From the NCBI GenBank assembly GCA_018648945.1, contig JABGQJ010000441.1, positions 1 through 6,509 on the forward strand: a stretch of DNA of 6,509 nucleotides, given 5' to 3'. Origin of the DNA: Victivallales bacterium (GTDB taxonomy: Bacteria > Verrucomicrobiota > Lentisphaeria > Oligosphaerales > Lenti-02). The notes beneath the pieces were generated by a model. It was not told where the DNA came from. It saw nothing but the letters and a program-made list of their open reading frames with translations, and made no database searches. A program made the translations under genes and the position numbers. The number at the start of each line of letters is the position of its first letter. Position 1 is the stretch's first letter. Of this stretch, positions 1 through 5,968 are shown piece after piece.

Positions 1-492
1 GCGGCTGCCCAGTTTGGGGCCCGAATCGTCGAGCGGGGTAATCCAGGCGTAGCACTCGATGCCCGCTTCGTGCGCGGCTTTGACAGCAACCGCAAAGGGG
101 TCGTAGCGCTTGAGCGTCGCGGGCCACTCTGGTCGGTGATCCGCCATTTCCTTGACCTTGGATCGGCAAGCGGTGCGCCCGCATACGGCGATGCGGAAGA
201 ACAGTCGTTTGAAGCCGGATTGGGCCGCCCGGCGGATCAGCACTTCGAGGGACTTCTGTGGGTAGTAGCCATCTGGGTGCCCCACATACTGGCTGCCAGG
301 GCGTTCCTTGGCACCCAGCAGATCATGGAAGTCGATATTGAGGACCATCGCCATGGGACGCTCCCGTTGCCTGGTGGGCTGGGGATCTGCGGCGATGCAG
401 AGCATGGCTGCGCCGATGGACACTCCCAGCGCAAACAGGCGCAGGGATCTCGGCCTGCCGGGGAGTCTTCGGGGGCGGGACAGCGGGGGCAT
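1..492 (-). CDS. Exported TIM-barrel glycosidase-like protein, N-terminal 164 residues (3' end outside window)
   Basis: Reading the minus strand from the ATG at 492 gives 164 codons open to the window edge. The start is supported by a strong GGAGG (complement of 500-504) seven bases upstream. Residues 5-19 are Arg-rich and about 20-35 are hydrophobic (LFALGVSIGAAMLCIAA), a signal peptide probably cleaved near residue 35; no lipobox is seen. The mature part begins with a beta strand ending in acidic/His residues (MVLNIDFHD, 49-57). A helix-strand unit follows (LIRRAAQSGFKRLFFRI, 85-101), then the segment AVKAAHEAGIECYAWITPLDD (two overlapping pieces, 134-154). The 'helix, AHEAGI, strand, W' pattern is typical of glycoside-hydrolase-like (beta/alpha)8 proteins such as the GHL10/DUF187 type. 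The exact family, the catalytic residues and the substrate cannot be read because the C-terminal part is missing. It is divergent from the peptidase gene at 705. Start and export are well supported; glycosidase function is inference. Confidence 0.75.
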   Translation of the reverse strand, partial: MPPLSRPRRLPGRPRSLRLFALGVSIGAAMLCIAADPQPTRQRERPMAMVLNIDFHDLLGAKERPGSQYVGHPDGYYPQKSLEVLIRRAAQSGFKRLFFRIAVCGRTACRSKVKEMADHRPEWPATLKRYDPFAVAVKAAHEAGIECYAWITPLDDSGPKLGSR

Positions 493-556
493 CTGGGTTC
501 CTCCGGGAGTGAGTGCCATGCATCTGAGTGCTGCCCAAGTTGCCATGGTCTGGGGC

Positions 557-585
557 ACCATACAAGCCAAGGCGGTCGCTGTGTC
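557..585 (-). promoter_or_regulatory. Candidate promoter for the glycosidase-like gene
   Basis: On the minus strand a GACACA box (585-580) is followed after 17 bases by TATGGT (562-557), about 65 bases upstream of the ATG at 492. The boxes match the sigma-70 consensus only partly (3/6 and 4/6). The GTATGGT core recurs upstream of the two genes bordering 5666-5968, always in the orientation of the gene. Weak evidence on its own. Confidence 0.25.
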
Positions 586-588
586 TCC

Positions 589-608
589 CACCGGCCTGAG
601 CACCGGTG
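589..608. repeat. Short perfect inverted repeat in the divergent intergenic region
   Basis: CACCGG (589-594) and CCGGTG (603-608) are exact reverse complements with an 8-base spacer, flanked by a further GTCTC (583-587)/GAGAC (616-620) pair. It lies between the two candidate divergent promoters, so an operator for one or both genes is possible. No T-run follows, so it is not a typical intrinsic terminator. Six-base arms are common by chance in GC-rich DNA. Confidence 0.25.
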
Positions 609-640
609 TTCTCCTGAGACCCCCTGCCGAAGCGCGTCCG

Positions 641-669
641 TTGCGGTGGCCCCCGCTCGGCGCTACAGT
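641..669 (+). promoter_or_regulatory. Candidate promoter for the peptidase/sensor operon
   Basis: TTGCGG (641-646) is followed after exactly 17 bases by TACAGT (664-669), matching 3/6 and 4/6 of the sigma-70 boxes. It would start transcription near 676, leaving a leader of about 30 bases that contains the AGAAGG ribosome site (695-700). The spacing is right but the boxes are weak. Confidence 0.3.
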
Positions 670-704
670 ACCTGGAGTAATGAGGTGCTTCAGAAGAAGG
701 TGCC

Positions 705-2915
705 ATGAACTCTCCCCGTCTACTTCTCGCCGTCCTCCTCCTTGTCAGCCACGCCAGCTGGCTTCCGGCGGCGGAGCTGTCGCCGATTGAGCTGGTGCGC
801 CGGTTCCAACTGGCCCTGGCTCTGAAGGACGAACCCACACTTCGTCGCCTCGCCCTGCCCGATCCGGACTTGCCGGCGCTCTGGGAGGGTGACAAGCCTG
901 CAGTGGAACTGCTGAACAGGCTCTGCATGTCCTTGGACAAAGTGGTGATTCAGGAGGTCCAACCGACAGGCAAGGGCCCGGAGCGGGATATCGTGCGGGT
1001 CCAACGGGCCGTGCGCGGCCGGCTGGAACCTCCTCTCGCCGTACTGCGGGTTCAAGGCCGTTGGCGTCTGGATGCCCGCCCCTTCGTCCTGATGGCTCTC
1101 AGACGTCTTGAACGGTCTCCTCAGGCGAATGTCGGCAAGGCTTGGGAGGAGTTATTCGCCCTCGATCAGTTCCTGGCCAGCAGCCCGGGCCTTTGGGGCG
1201 CTCGGCTCAGCGACTTGGTGCAGACGCCCCACGCCCCTTCCTTCAGGACCGAGACGGGCGAGGCCCCCCGTGCCGTCTACCAGGCCGTCAAGGGGCGCCC
1301 GGCGCCCACCCTCTTCGGTCGTCCGGTCCAGGCCCTCGAATTGGCCTTCCAGAACGACTTCCTCGCTGGGGTCACGGCAACGCTCTACGATGCCAAGACC
1401 GCCACGGCGGCGCTCTCCCCCGCCCAGACGCAGCAGTTGCTGGGGAATCTCGACCGTGCTCTCCGGCGACTGGCCAAGAACAACGGCCGGTCCCGCAAGG
1501 CGAGGCGCGATCCTGACAACCGAGCCCAGACCATTCGGGCCAGGCAATGGCGGCTGCCGGGTATGACCATGCGCCTCGAAGCCATCGCCGCCAACCAGTC
1601 TTCCCGCGATCCCAAGACCGGTGCGACCAGCTCCCGAAAGCGCACGGTCGCCGTTCGTGTCCGAGCGTCGCGACGGGCCGAGACGGGCGACCGGGACCAG
1701 TCAGCAAAGGGTTCCCTGGGGAAGGAGGCCCGCGAGGCCCTGGGCATGCTGGGGACGGATGTGTCGCCAGCCGTCAGCGCGTTCTGGCAGCAGACCAAGC
1801 TGGGATTCCTAGGCAGCTTCGCCGCTCGCTGCCATGCCCATTGGACGCCCGAGCAGGAGACGGCCGCCGGCGCCAGCTTCCGCAGCTGCTACGTTCAGCG
1901 ACCCCACCAGGAGATCCGCGACGAGAAACCCGTCATGTTCGTCCGCAATGAGCCCCTGGCCGCGTCCCAGGTAGCGCTCTTTGGCAGGCCGGTCGTGGCC
2001 ATGGTCGCCAGTTTCCACCAGGATCGGCTCGTGGCGTTCCGCTTCGATTTCTGGAACAAGGGCGATGGCGTGCTGGAAGGAAGCGAAACGGGCGTCAAGG
2101 GAGTAACCGAGGAGATGGGGGAGAAGGCATTCAAAAGCGTGCTGACCCGCCTTCGCAAGGCGGGTCTTGAGTTCCAGCGCAAGGCAGGAAGCCAGGGCAA
2201 GATCTCGCGGGTGCGTGATGTCCGGTATATCGCGGCAGCAGGACCGACCACGGTCACCCTCATCCTGCAGAAGGGCGAGTATTACTCCCTGCTGCTCGAG
2301 GGCTCCCGGCATCTCGCCAGCCGCAGCGAGGAGCCCAAGGAACGCACCAGCGGTCGTGAGCTGCGCAACACCGCAAAGGAAGGCGTGATCCGGATCACCA
2401 CCGACGCAGAAGCGGCGAAGTACCCGGGAATGGTCAAGGTGGGCGACGTGTTCGTGCAGGTGCCAATGGTCGATCAGGGCCCCAAGGGATACTGCGCCCC
2501 GGCCACTGTCACCCGCGTCGTCCAGTACTACGGCAATGAGACCACCATGAACGAGATGGCCGCTATGATGGGTACGCAGGACGGTGGGGGCACGCGCCTG
2601 AGCGACATTCGCGACGGCGTCCGCAAGGTCACCCGCCGCCTGCGTATGTCTTTCAGGGAAGAGGACGTCCCCGACAAAAAGCGCCTCGACAGTCAGCGCC
2701 GCGTGGACCGCTGGATGGCGAAGGCCGTCGTCGACTACATTGACAGCGGCAACCCCATCTTCTGGACGATTCCCGACCACATCCGCCTGATCGTCGGCTA
2801 CAACGCCCGCACCCGTGAAGTGCTCTACTCCGACAGTTGGGGACGAAAGGGCTACGATCGCCTGCCCTACCAGGAAGCCGCCAGCAAGACCGAGGTCATC
2901 TGGATCATCCGCTAG
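705..2915 (+). CDS. Exported multidomain protein with C-terminal C39-type (papain-like) cysteine peptidase domain
   Basis: The 736-residue product starts at the ATG at 705, with AGAAGG four bases upstream and a signal peptide directly after it (hydrophobic 6-20, likely cleavage after PAA, residue 23). Residues about 25-127 look like an NTF2/SnoaL-type domain (helical start ELVRRFQLALALKD, closing strands VLRVQGRWRLDARPF). The middle contains two copies of a module marked by LFGRPV at 203-208 and 425-430. Residues 585-736 match C39-like peptidases: VPMVDQGPKGYCAPA gives oxyanion Gln591 and nucleophile Cys597; DHIRLIVGYN gives His692; YSDSWG gives Asp710. All catalytic positions are present, so it is probably active. 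C39 domains are best known for cutting double-glycine leaders inside ABC exporters, but this one has no transporter domains and should act outside the membrane, on an unknown substrate. Residues 251-330 are rich in Arg/Lys. It is followed after 27 bases by the PhnD-PAS gene, presumably in the same operon. The gene is clear and the peptidase call strong; its biological role is unknown. Confidence 0.85.
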   Translation: MNSPRLLLAVLLLVSHASWLPAAELSPIELVRRFQLALALKDEPTLRRLALPDPDLPALWEGDKPAVELLNRLCMSLDKVVIQEVQPTGKGPERDIVRVQRAVRGRLEPPLAVLRVQGRWRLDARPFVLMALRRLERSPQANVGKAWEELFALDQFLASSPGLWGARLSDLVQTPHAPSFRTETGEAPRAVYQAVKGRPAPTLFGRPVQALELAFQNDFLAGVTATLYDAKTATAALSPAQTQQLLGNLDRALRRLAKNNGRSRKARRDPDNRAQTIRARQWRLPGMTMRLEAIAANQSSRDPKTGATSSRKRTVAVRVRASRRAETGDRDQSAKGSLGKEAREALGMLGTDVSPAVSAFWQQTKLGFLGSFAARCHAHWTPEQETAAGASFRSCYVQRPHQEIRDEKPVMFVRNEPLAASQVALFGRPVVAMVASFHQDRLVAFRFDFWNKGDGVLEGSETGVKGVTEEMGEKAFKSVLTRLRKAGLEFQRKAGSQGKISRVRDVRYIAAAGPTTVTLILQKGEYYSLLLEGSRHLASRSEEPKERTSGRELRNTAKEGVIRITTDAEAAKYPGMVKVGDVFVQVPMVDQGPKGYCAPATVTRVVQYYGNETTMNEMAAMMGTQDGGGTRLSDIRDGVRKVTRRLRMSFREEDVPDKKRLDSQRRVDRWMAKAVVDYIDSGNPIFWTIPDHIRLIVGYNARTREVLYSDSWGRKGYDRLPYQEAASKTEVIWIIR
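1305..2300 (+). repeat. Internal duplication within the peptidase protein (two 'LFGRPV' modules)
   Basis: Residues 203-220 and 425-442 share the spaced pattern LFGRPV-x-A-x4-F-x2-D-x-L without gaps. Each copy then has a basic amphipathic helix (LDRALRRLAKN, 249-259; FKSVLTRLRKAGL, 476-488) and two strands (about 283-320 and 503-532). Only the second copy carries NKGDG (451-455) after the DxL strand. At DNA level the two sites (1311-1328, 1977-1994) use different codons, so this is an old protein duplication, not a recent DNA repeat. Boundaries are approximate. Confidence 0.55.
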
Positions 2916-2942
2916 CCGCCGCCCTCGCGAGGAAAGAGACCC

Positions 2943-4415
2943 ATGACTCACTGGACAGGCATTTCCATGTGGCTCCCTGCGCTGGCGCTTGTTCTGGTCG
3001 CCCCCGGCCCCCTGTCTGGGGCACCACCTTCCCCGGTCCGCCGGGTTGTCCGCATCGGCATCCTGGCGAACGATGCCCCCGGGGTCTGTCATCGCCGGTG
3101 GGGGGCGACGGCCGACTACCTCACGAGCGAACTCAACGGCTTCCGTTTCGAGATAATTCCCGTCGCTTTCGACGGGATCCTGGCCACTGCCTCCCAGGGA
3201 AGCGTGGACTTCCTGCTGACCAATCCCGCCCAGGTGATTCAGTTGGTCGCGGAGGATCTATGCCTTCCCGTCGCCACCCTCAAAGGGCGCTTCTACGGTG
3301 GCGACTACGCCGGCGTGATCTTCTGGTCTGCGCGTCGCTTCGACATTCGCGGCGCGCGCGATCTGCCCGGACGGACTGTGGCTGCGGTTTCGCCGCTGTC
3401 TCTCGGTGGTTGGCTGGCGCAGAAACGGGAGTACCAGGAAGCAGGGGTCGACTTGGCCGCCCAAACGAAGGGGGTCGCCTTCCAACAGAGCCACGAGGAC
3501 GTGGTCCGGGCCGTGCTCGCCGGACAGGCGGACATGGGGTTCTGCCGGACTGGCGTGTTGGAGGCCATGGCCGCCCGAAGGGAGATCGGCCTGGACGAGG
3601 TCCGCATCGGCACGGACTTTGTCGGTGCCGGGGATCGGCGGCCGCGTCACCATTCGACTCGCCTCTATCCCGAATGGCCTCTGCTGGCCCTCAACCACGT
3701 CCCGAACACCCTCGTGGAGGATGTTCGCCTCGTCCTCCTGGACATGCCGCCGACCGACACTGCGGCCAGGGACAGCAGTACCGCAGGCTGGATGGCGGCC
3801 GCCAACTACGGACAAGTCCGGCGGTGCCTGCGGATCCTGAAGGCTCCGCCATTCGACCGGCCGGTGGCGGCCGTTCCGTCTGGGCGCGGCTGGTTGCTCG
3901 CCACCCTGGCGCTTGCCAGCGTGTTCGTCGTGCTCGTCTGCGCCATCCTCTTCCTGCGCCTGCGCAGTATGCGCCACATGCTGGACACGGAGCTGGCCCA
4001 CGAAACGGTCCTCGGTCGCTCCCGGAGTTTCCTTGCCGCCGTCGTCGGCAGCTTCCCGTACCCGATGCTGGTGATCGGTCTCGACTACCGTGTGTTGCTG
4101 GCCAACCCCAAGGCGAGGGAGGTCTATGGTTGGCGCGAGGAAGATGAGGTCATGCCATGCCATCGCTTCCTGCGGGAGAAGGGACACCCTTGCCATGACC
4201 TCGGCGAGGGGTGCCTACTGCGCAAGGTCATTGACTCCGCCCAGCATGAGGTGATCCACACCGTGCATCGCTATGCCGATGGCGAAGAGGTGGCTGTGTG
4301 CGTGCACGGGGCACCCGTGTTCGGCCCGAATGGGGAACTGCATGCCATTGCGGAGTGGGCCATCGACGAACGGGACGATCCCGCCAGTCAGACCGCGTCG
4401 TTTCCCGTCAGCTGA
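2943..4415 (+). CDS. Membrane-anchored PhnD-like binding domain plus cytoplasmic PAS domain, no kinase
   Basis: The ATG at 2943 has GAGG (2929-2932) ten bases upstream and begins a signal peptide or anchor (residues 9-27). Residues about 35-305 form a phosphate/phosphonate-binding (PhnD/SBP) domain as found at the front of sensor kinases: LLTNPAQVIQL (91-101), GRTVAAVSPLSLGGW (143-157), MGFCRTGVLEAM (198-209), LYPEWPLLALNHVP (241-254) and GWMAAANYGQVRRCLRILK (282-300). One transmembrane helix spans about 317-340 (GWLLATLALASVFVVLVCAI). A PAS domain follows at about 365-475 (SFPYPMLVIGLDYRVLLANP; closing GAPVFGPNGELHAIAEW) and contains Cys406, Cys417 and Cys424. The protein then ends after a 15-residue tail. 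Proteins of this architecture usually continue into HisKA and HATPase domains, which are absent in every frame downstream. It probably binds a small ligand outside the membrane and must signal through a separate partner, or is a remnant. Likely co-transcribed with the peptidase gene. Ligand unknown: PhnD-like folds do not imply phosphonate. Confidence 0.85.
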   Translation: MTHWTGISMWLPALALVLVAPGPLSGAPPSPVRRVVRIGILANDAPGVCHRRWGATADYLTSELNGFRFEIIPVAFDGILATASQGSVDFLLTNPAQVIQLVAEDLCLPVATLKGRFYGGDYAGVIFWSARRFDIRGARDLPGRTVAAVSPLSLGGWLAQKREYQEAGVDLAAQTKGVAFQQSHEDVVRAVLAGQADMGFCRTGVLEAMAARREIGLDEVRIGTDFVGAGDRRPRHHSTRLYPEWPLLALNHVPNTLVEDVRLVLLDMPPTDTAARDSSTAGWMAAANYGQVRRCLRILKAPPFDRPVAAVPSGRGWLLATLALASVFVVLVCAILFLRLRSMRHMLDTELAHETVLGRSRSFLAAVVGSFPYPMLVIGLDYRVLLANPKAREVYGWREEDEVMPCHRFLREKGHPCHDLGEGCLLRKVIDSAQHEVIHTVHRYADGEEVAVCVHGAPVFGPNGELHAIAEWAIDERDDPASQTASFPVS

Positions 4416-5665
4416 CCCCAGGGCGTCTCCGCCAAGGTCCTGAGGTCCACCCGCGCGGTCTGCGCCAGGCACTCCTCGACCAGAGCGGGCACATCCAGCC
4501 TCGCCTCCTCCCTCTCGATCGCGCGCAGCGTCGAGGAGGTACAGGGATCCGTGGGCGCGAAGACCGTGCAGCTGTCCGGCACCTCTTCCTTGGACCCTTC
4601 GAGGGTGCCGATCCGCGCGGCCAGGGCCACCGTGTCCTGCTTGTCGTAGGCCACCAGGGGGCGGATGATCATGCGCTCGGATGCCGCGTCGATCACCGCC
4701 ATGTTGGGCAACGTCTGACTCGCCACTTGTCCCAGGTTGTCGCCAGTCAGCAAAGCGCTCGCCGTCGTCCAGTCCGCGATGCGGTTGGCGATGAGCACCA
4801 TGAACCGCCGGTAGAGGACCGTGCGGTAGCGACTCCGGCAGGTGTCGCGGATCATCCGCTGGGCAGGTAGCAGGTTCGCGGCGAAGAGTTGCCCCTTCCC
4901 CTGGAAGTCGTTCAGGACCTCTGCCAACCGCGCCACCTTGGCGATCAGGGCAGGGGGGGTGTAGGGGGTGCTGTGGAAGGTCACGTAGTCCACCCGACAT
5001 CCCCGCCGCATCATCTGGTAGCATGCCACTGGCGAATCGATGCCGCCCGAGAGCAACGCCAGCAGACGCCCCCCCGTACTTTCCGGCAGGCCTCCAGGTC
5101 CCGGAATCCGCTCGTAGCTGACGAAGGCGCGCGCCCGGCGCAGGTCCAGCTCCACCGTCAACGCGCCATGGCGCAGGTCCAAGTCAAGCCGGTCGTACCG
5201 GGGCATCAGAATGTCGGCGAAATGGATCTCCAACTCGTTGCTGGTCATGGGGAACTGCTTGTTGTTGCGGTTTGCCCGCATGCGATAGGTCACCGGCTCA
5301 CCTGCGGGCACGGTTGCGGCCAACGCCGTGTACACGCTCCCGAAGCTCTCGTCGATCGCCTGCTCAATCGCTGCCAGTTCCGGCTCGACCAGGAACCCGG
5401 GCGAAGCGGAGGACAGCCCTGTCACTACCGGCAGCCGTCGCCGAATCTCCGCCAGATCCGCGGCTGAGAACACGTCCACGCCCTTCGGTGGCAATGCGTA
5501 CAAGCGTCCCGCCTCACGCGCGATGCGCAGATCGCCCAGACTGCGCAACACGCGCCGGATTCCCGCGACCAAACGGTTCTCGAACTGGCGACGGTTGCGC
5601 CCTTTGGTGGCGATCTCGTTGTAGCGGCAGAGCACCGCGTTGTAGGGCAGGTCGGGGTAGATCAT
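4388..5665 (-). CDS. thiI: tRNA 4-thiouridine synthetase ThiI, short form without rhodanese domain
   Basis: ThiI adenylates U8 of tRNA and introduces sulfur to make 4-thiouridine; in some bacteria it also serves thiazole synthesis. It acts in the cytoplasm with a cysteine desulfurase as sulfur source. I chose the ATG at 5665, giving 425 residues, because the family N-terminus aligns there (YNAVLCRYNEIATKGRNR, 8-25). An in-frame ATG at 5737 would add 24 residues with no family character. Domains: N-terminal ferredoxin-like domain (1-75), THUMP domain (about 80-185, with YRMRANRNNKQFP) and PP-loop ATPase (about 200-380) with the ATP-binding SGGIDSP at 206-212. LLTGDNLGQVASQT (305-318) and PDSCTVFAP (363-371, Cys366) are further ThiI hallmarks. 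The length fits the Bacillus-like short form; the enterobacterial form is about 480 residues with a rhodanese domain. The ribosome site is weak (GGGA eight to nine bases upstream... of the chosen start). The 3' end overlaps the convergent PhnD-PAS gene by 28 bases. Confidence 0.93.
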   Translation of the reverse strand: MIYPDLPYNAVLCRYNEIATKGRNRRQFENRLVAGIRRVLRSLGDLRIAREAGRLYALPPKGVDVFSAADLAEIRRRLPVVTGLSSASPGFLVEPELAAIEQAIDESFGSVYTALAATVPAGEPVTYRMRANRNNKQFPMTSNELEIHFADILMPRYDRLDLDLRHGALTVELDLRRARAFVSYERIPGPGGLPESTGGRLLALLSGGIDSPVACYQMMRRGCRVDYVTFHSTPYTPPALIAKVARLAEVLNDFQGKGQLFAANLLPAQRMIRDTCRSRYRTVLYRRFMVLIANRIADWTTASALLTGDNLGQVASQTLPNMAVIDAASERMIIRPLVAYDKQDTVALAARIGTLEGSKEEVPDSCTVFAPTDPCTSSTLRAIEREEARLDVPALVEECLAQTARVDLRTLAETPWGQLTGNDAV

Positions 5666-5731
5666 GACTGTCCCGTGAAGGCTCGGATCGGTGTGTGGCA
5701 CGGACCCGAGGCACTGGCCACGGGCAACCCA

Positions 5732-5740
5732 TACCATACC
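5732..5740 (-). promoter_or_regulatory. thiI: GGTATGGTA element upstream of thiI (candidate -10 region)
   Basis: Read on the minus strand, GGTATGGTA contains a TATGGT box matching 4/6 of the -10 consensus, about 68 bases before the thiI ATG at 5665. If it is the -10 box, transcription starts below the ATG at 5737, which would exclude that codon as the start and support the 425-residue form. No convincing -35 box is present at 17-18 bases. Confidence 0.3.
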
Positions 5741-5821
5741 CCGTCTTTCCCCCGCCGTTGCGCCGTTCGGGATGCAGGCCTTGCGCCATCGGCAGTCGTG
5801 CGGAGCAAATGCGCTGGGTTT

Positions 5822-5848
5822 TTGCCGGGCGGCACATGTGGTATGGTA
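5822..5848 (+). promoter_or_regulatory. Candidate extended -10 promoter with overlapping palindrome, upstream of the beta-helix gene
   Basis: TG-G-TATGGT (5839-5847) has the form of an extended -10 element, which can work without a good -35 box; TTGCCG (5822-5827) lies upstream but only 14 bases away. The perfect 8-base palindrome CACATGTG (5833-5840) overlaps the TG motif, a position where a repressor could block polymerase. The GGTATGGTA core (5840-5848) is the mirror image of the one at 5732-5740. Confidence 0.35.
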
Positions 5849-5968
5849 GCATCTGGCAGGTCAAAGCCGGTATCGATTCCCTGACCAAGGCTCTACCTGT
5901 TGCTCGACAAGCCCACTGGCCCGCCTGGGACCACGAGTAGAGATCTCCATCCTGAAGGTAACCGGACC

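Larger units (their letters stand above)
5666..5968. other. Divergent intergenic region between thiI and the beta-helix gene
   Basis: No convincing gene lies in these 303 bases; open frames crossing it lack a ribosome site and any recognisable protein character. What it holds: the leader of thiI, an inverted pair of GGTATGGTA elements (5732-5740 and 5840-5848), the palindrome CACATGTG (5833-5840), and a leader of about 115 bases before the ATG at 5969. No riboswitch (in particular no recognisable TPP aptamer upstream of thiI) and no intrinsic terminator were seen. Confidence 0.6.

Noticed and set aside
70..940. Open frames of about 160-212 residues on both strands across the start region (70-708 plus, 308-790 plus, 323-940 minus)
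   Set aside because: They are in the wrong frames relative to the clearly protein-like minus-strand reading from 492 and the signal peptide at 705, and their products are low-complexity and Arg/Pro/Ser-rich, as expected of GC-rich shadow frames.
1809..3092. Minus-strand open frame of 427 residues
   Set aside because: Lies opposite the C39 peptidase domain and the PhnD gene start, has no recognisable motif, and its length follows from the codon bias of the plus-strand gene.
2837..4147. Plus-strand open frame of 436 residues overlapping the PhnD-PAS gene
   Set aside because: Frame-shifted shadow of the PhnD gene; its product is Arg/Pro/Gly-rich without domains, while the other frame shows complete PhnD and PAS signatures.
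4416..4870. A kinase remnant downstream of the PAS domain in another frame
   Set aside because: The plus-strand frames here show no H-box, N-box or G-box motifs; the DNA codes for the C-terminal half of ThiI on the minus strand.
5666..5737. 24-residue N-terminal extension of ThiI from the ATG at 5737
   Set aside because: The extension has no family character, and the ATG at 5665 places YNEIATKGRNR at the usual distance from the N-terminus. The candidate -10 box also overlaps 5737.
5666..5740. TPP riboswitch upstream of thiI
   Set aside because: I could not find the conserved CUGAGA and ACCUGA-type core elements in the leader.
5810..5830. Possible intrinsic terminator before the T-run at 5819-5823
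   Set aside because: The sequence before the T-run forms only a 3-base stem (AGC/GCT), and no gene ends here.
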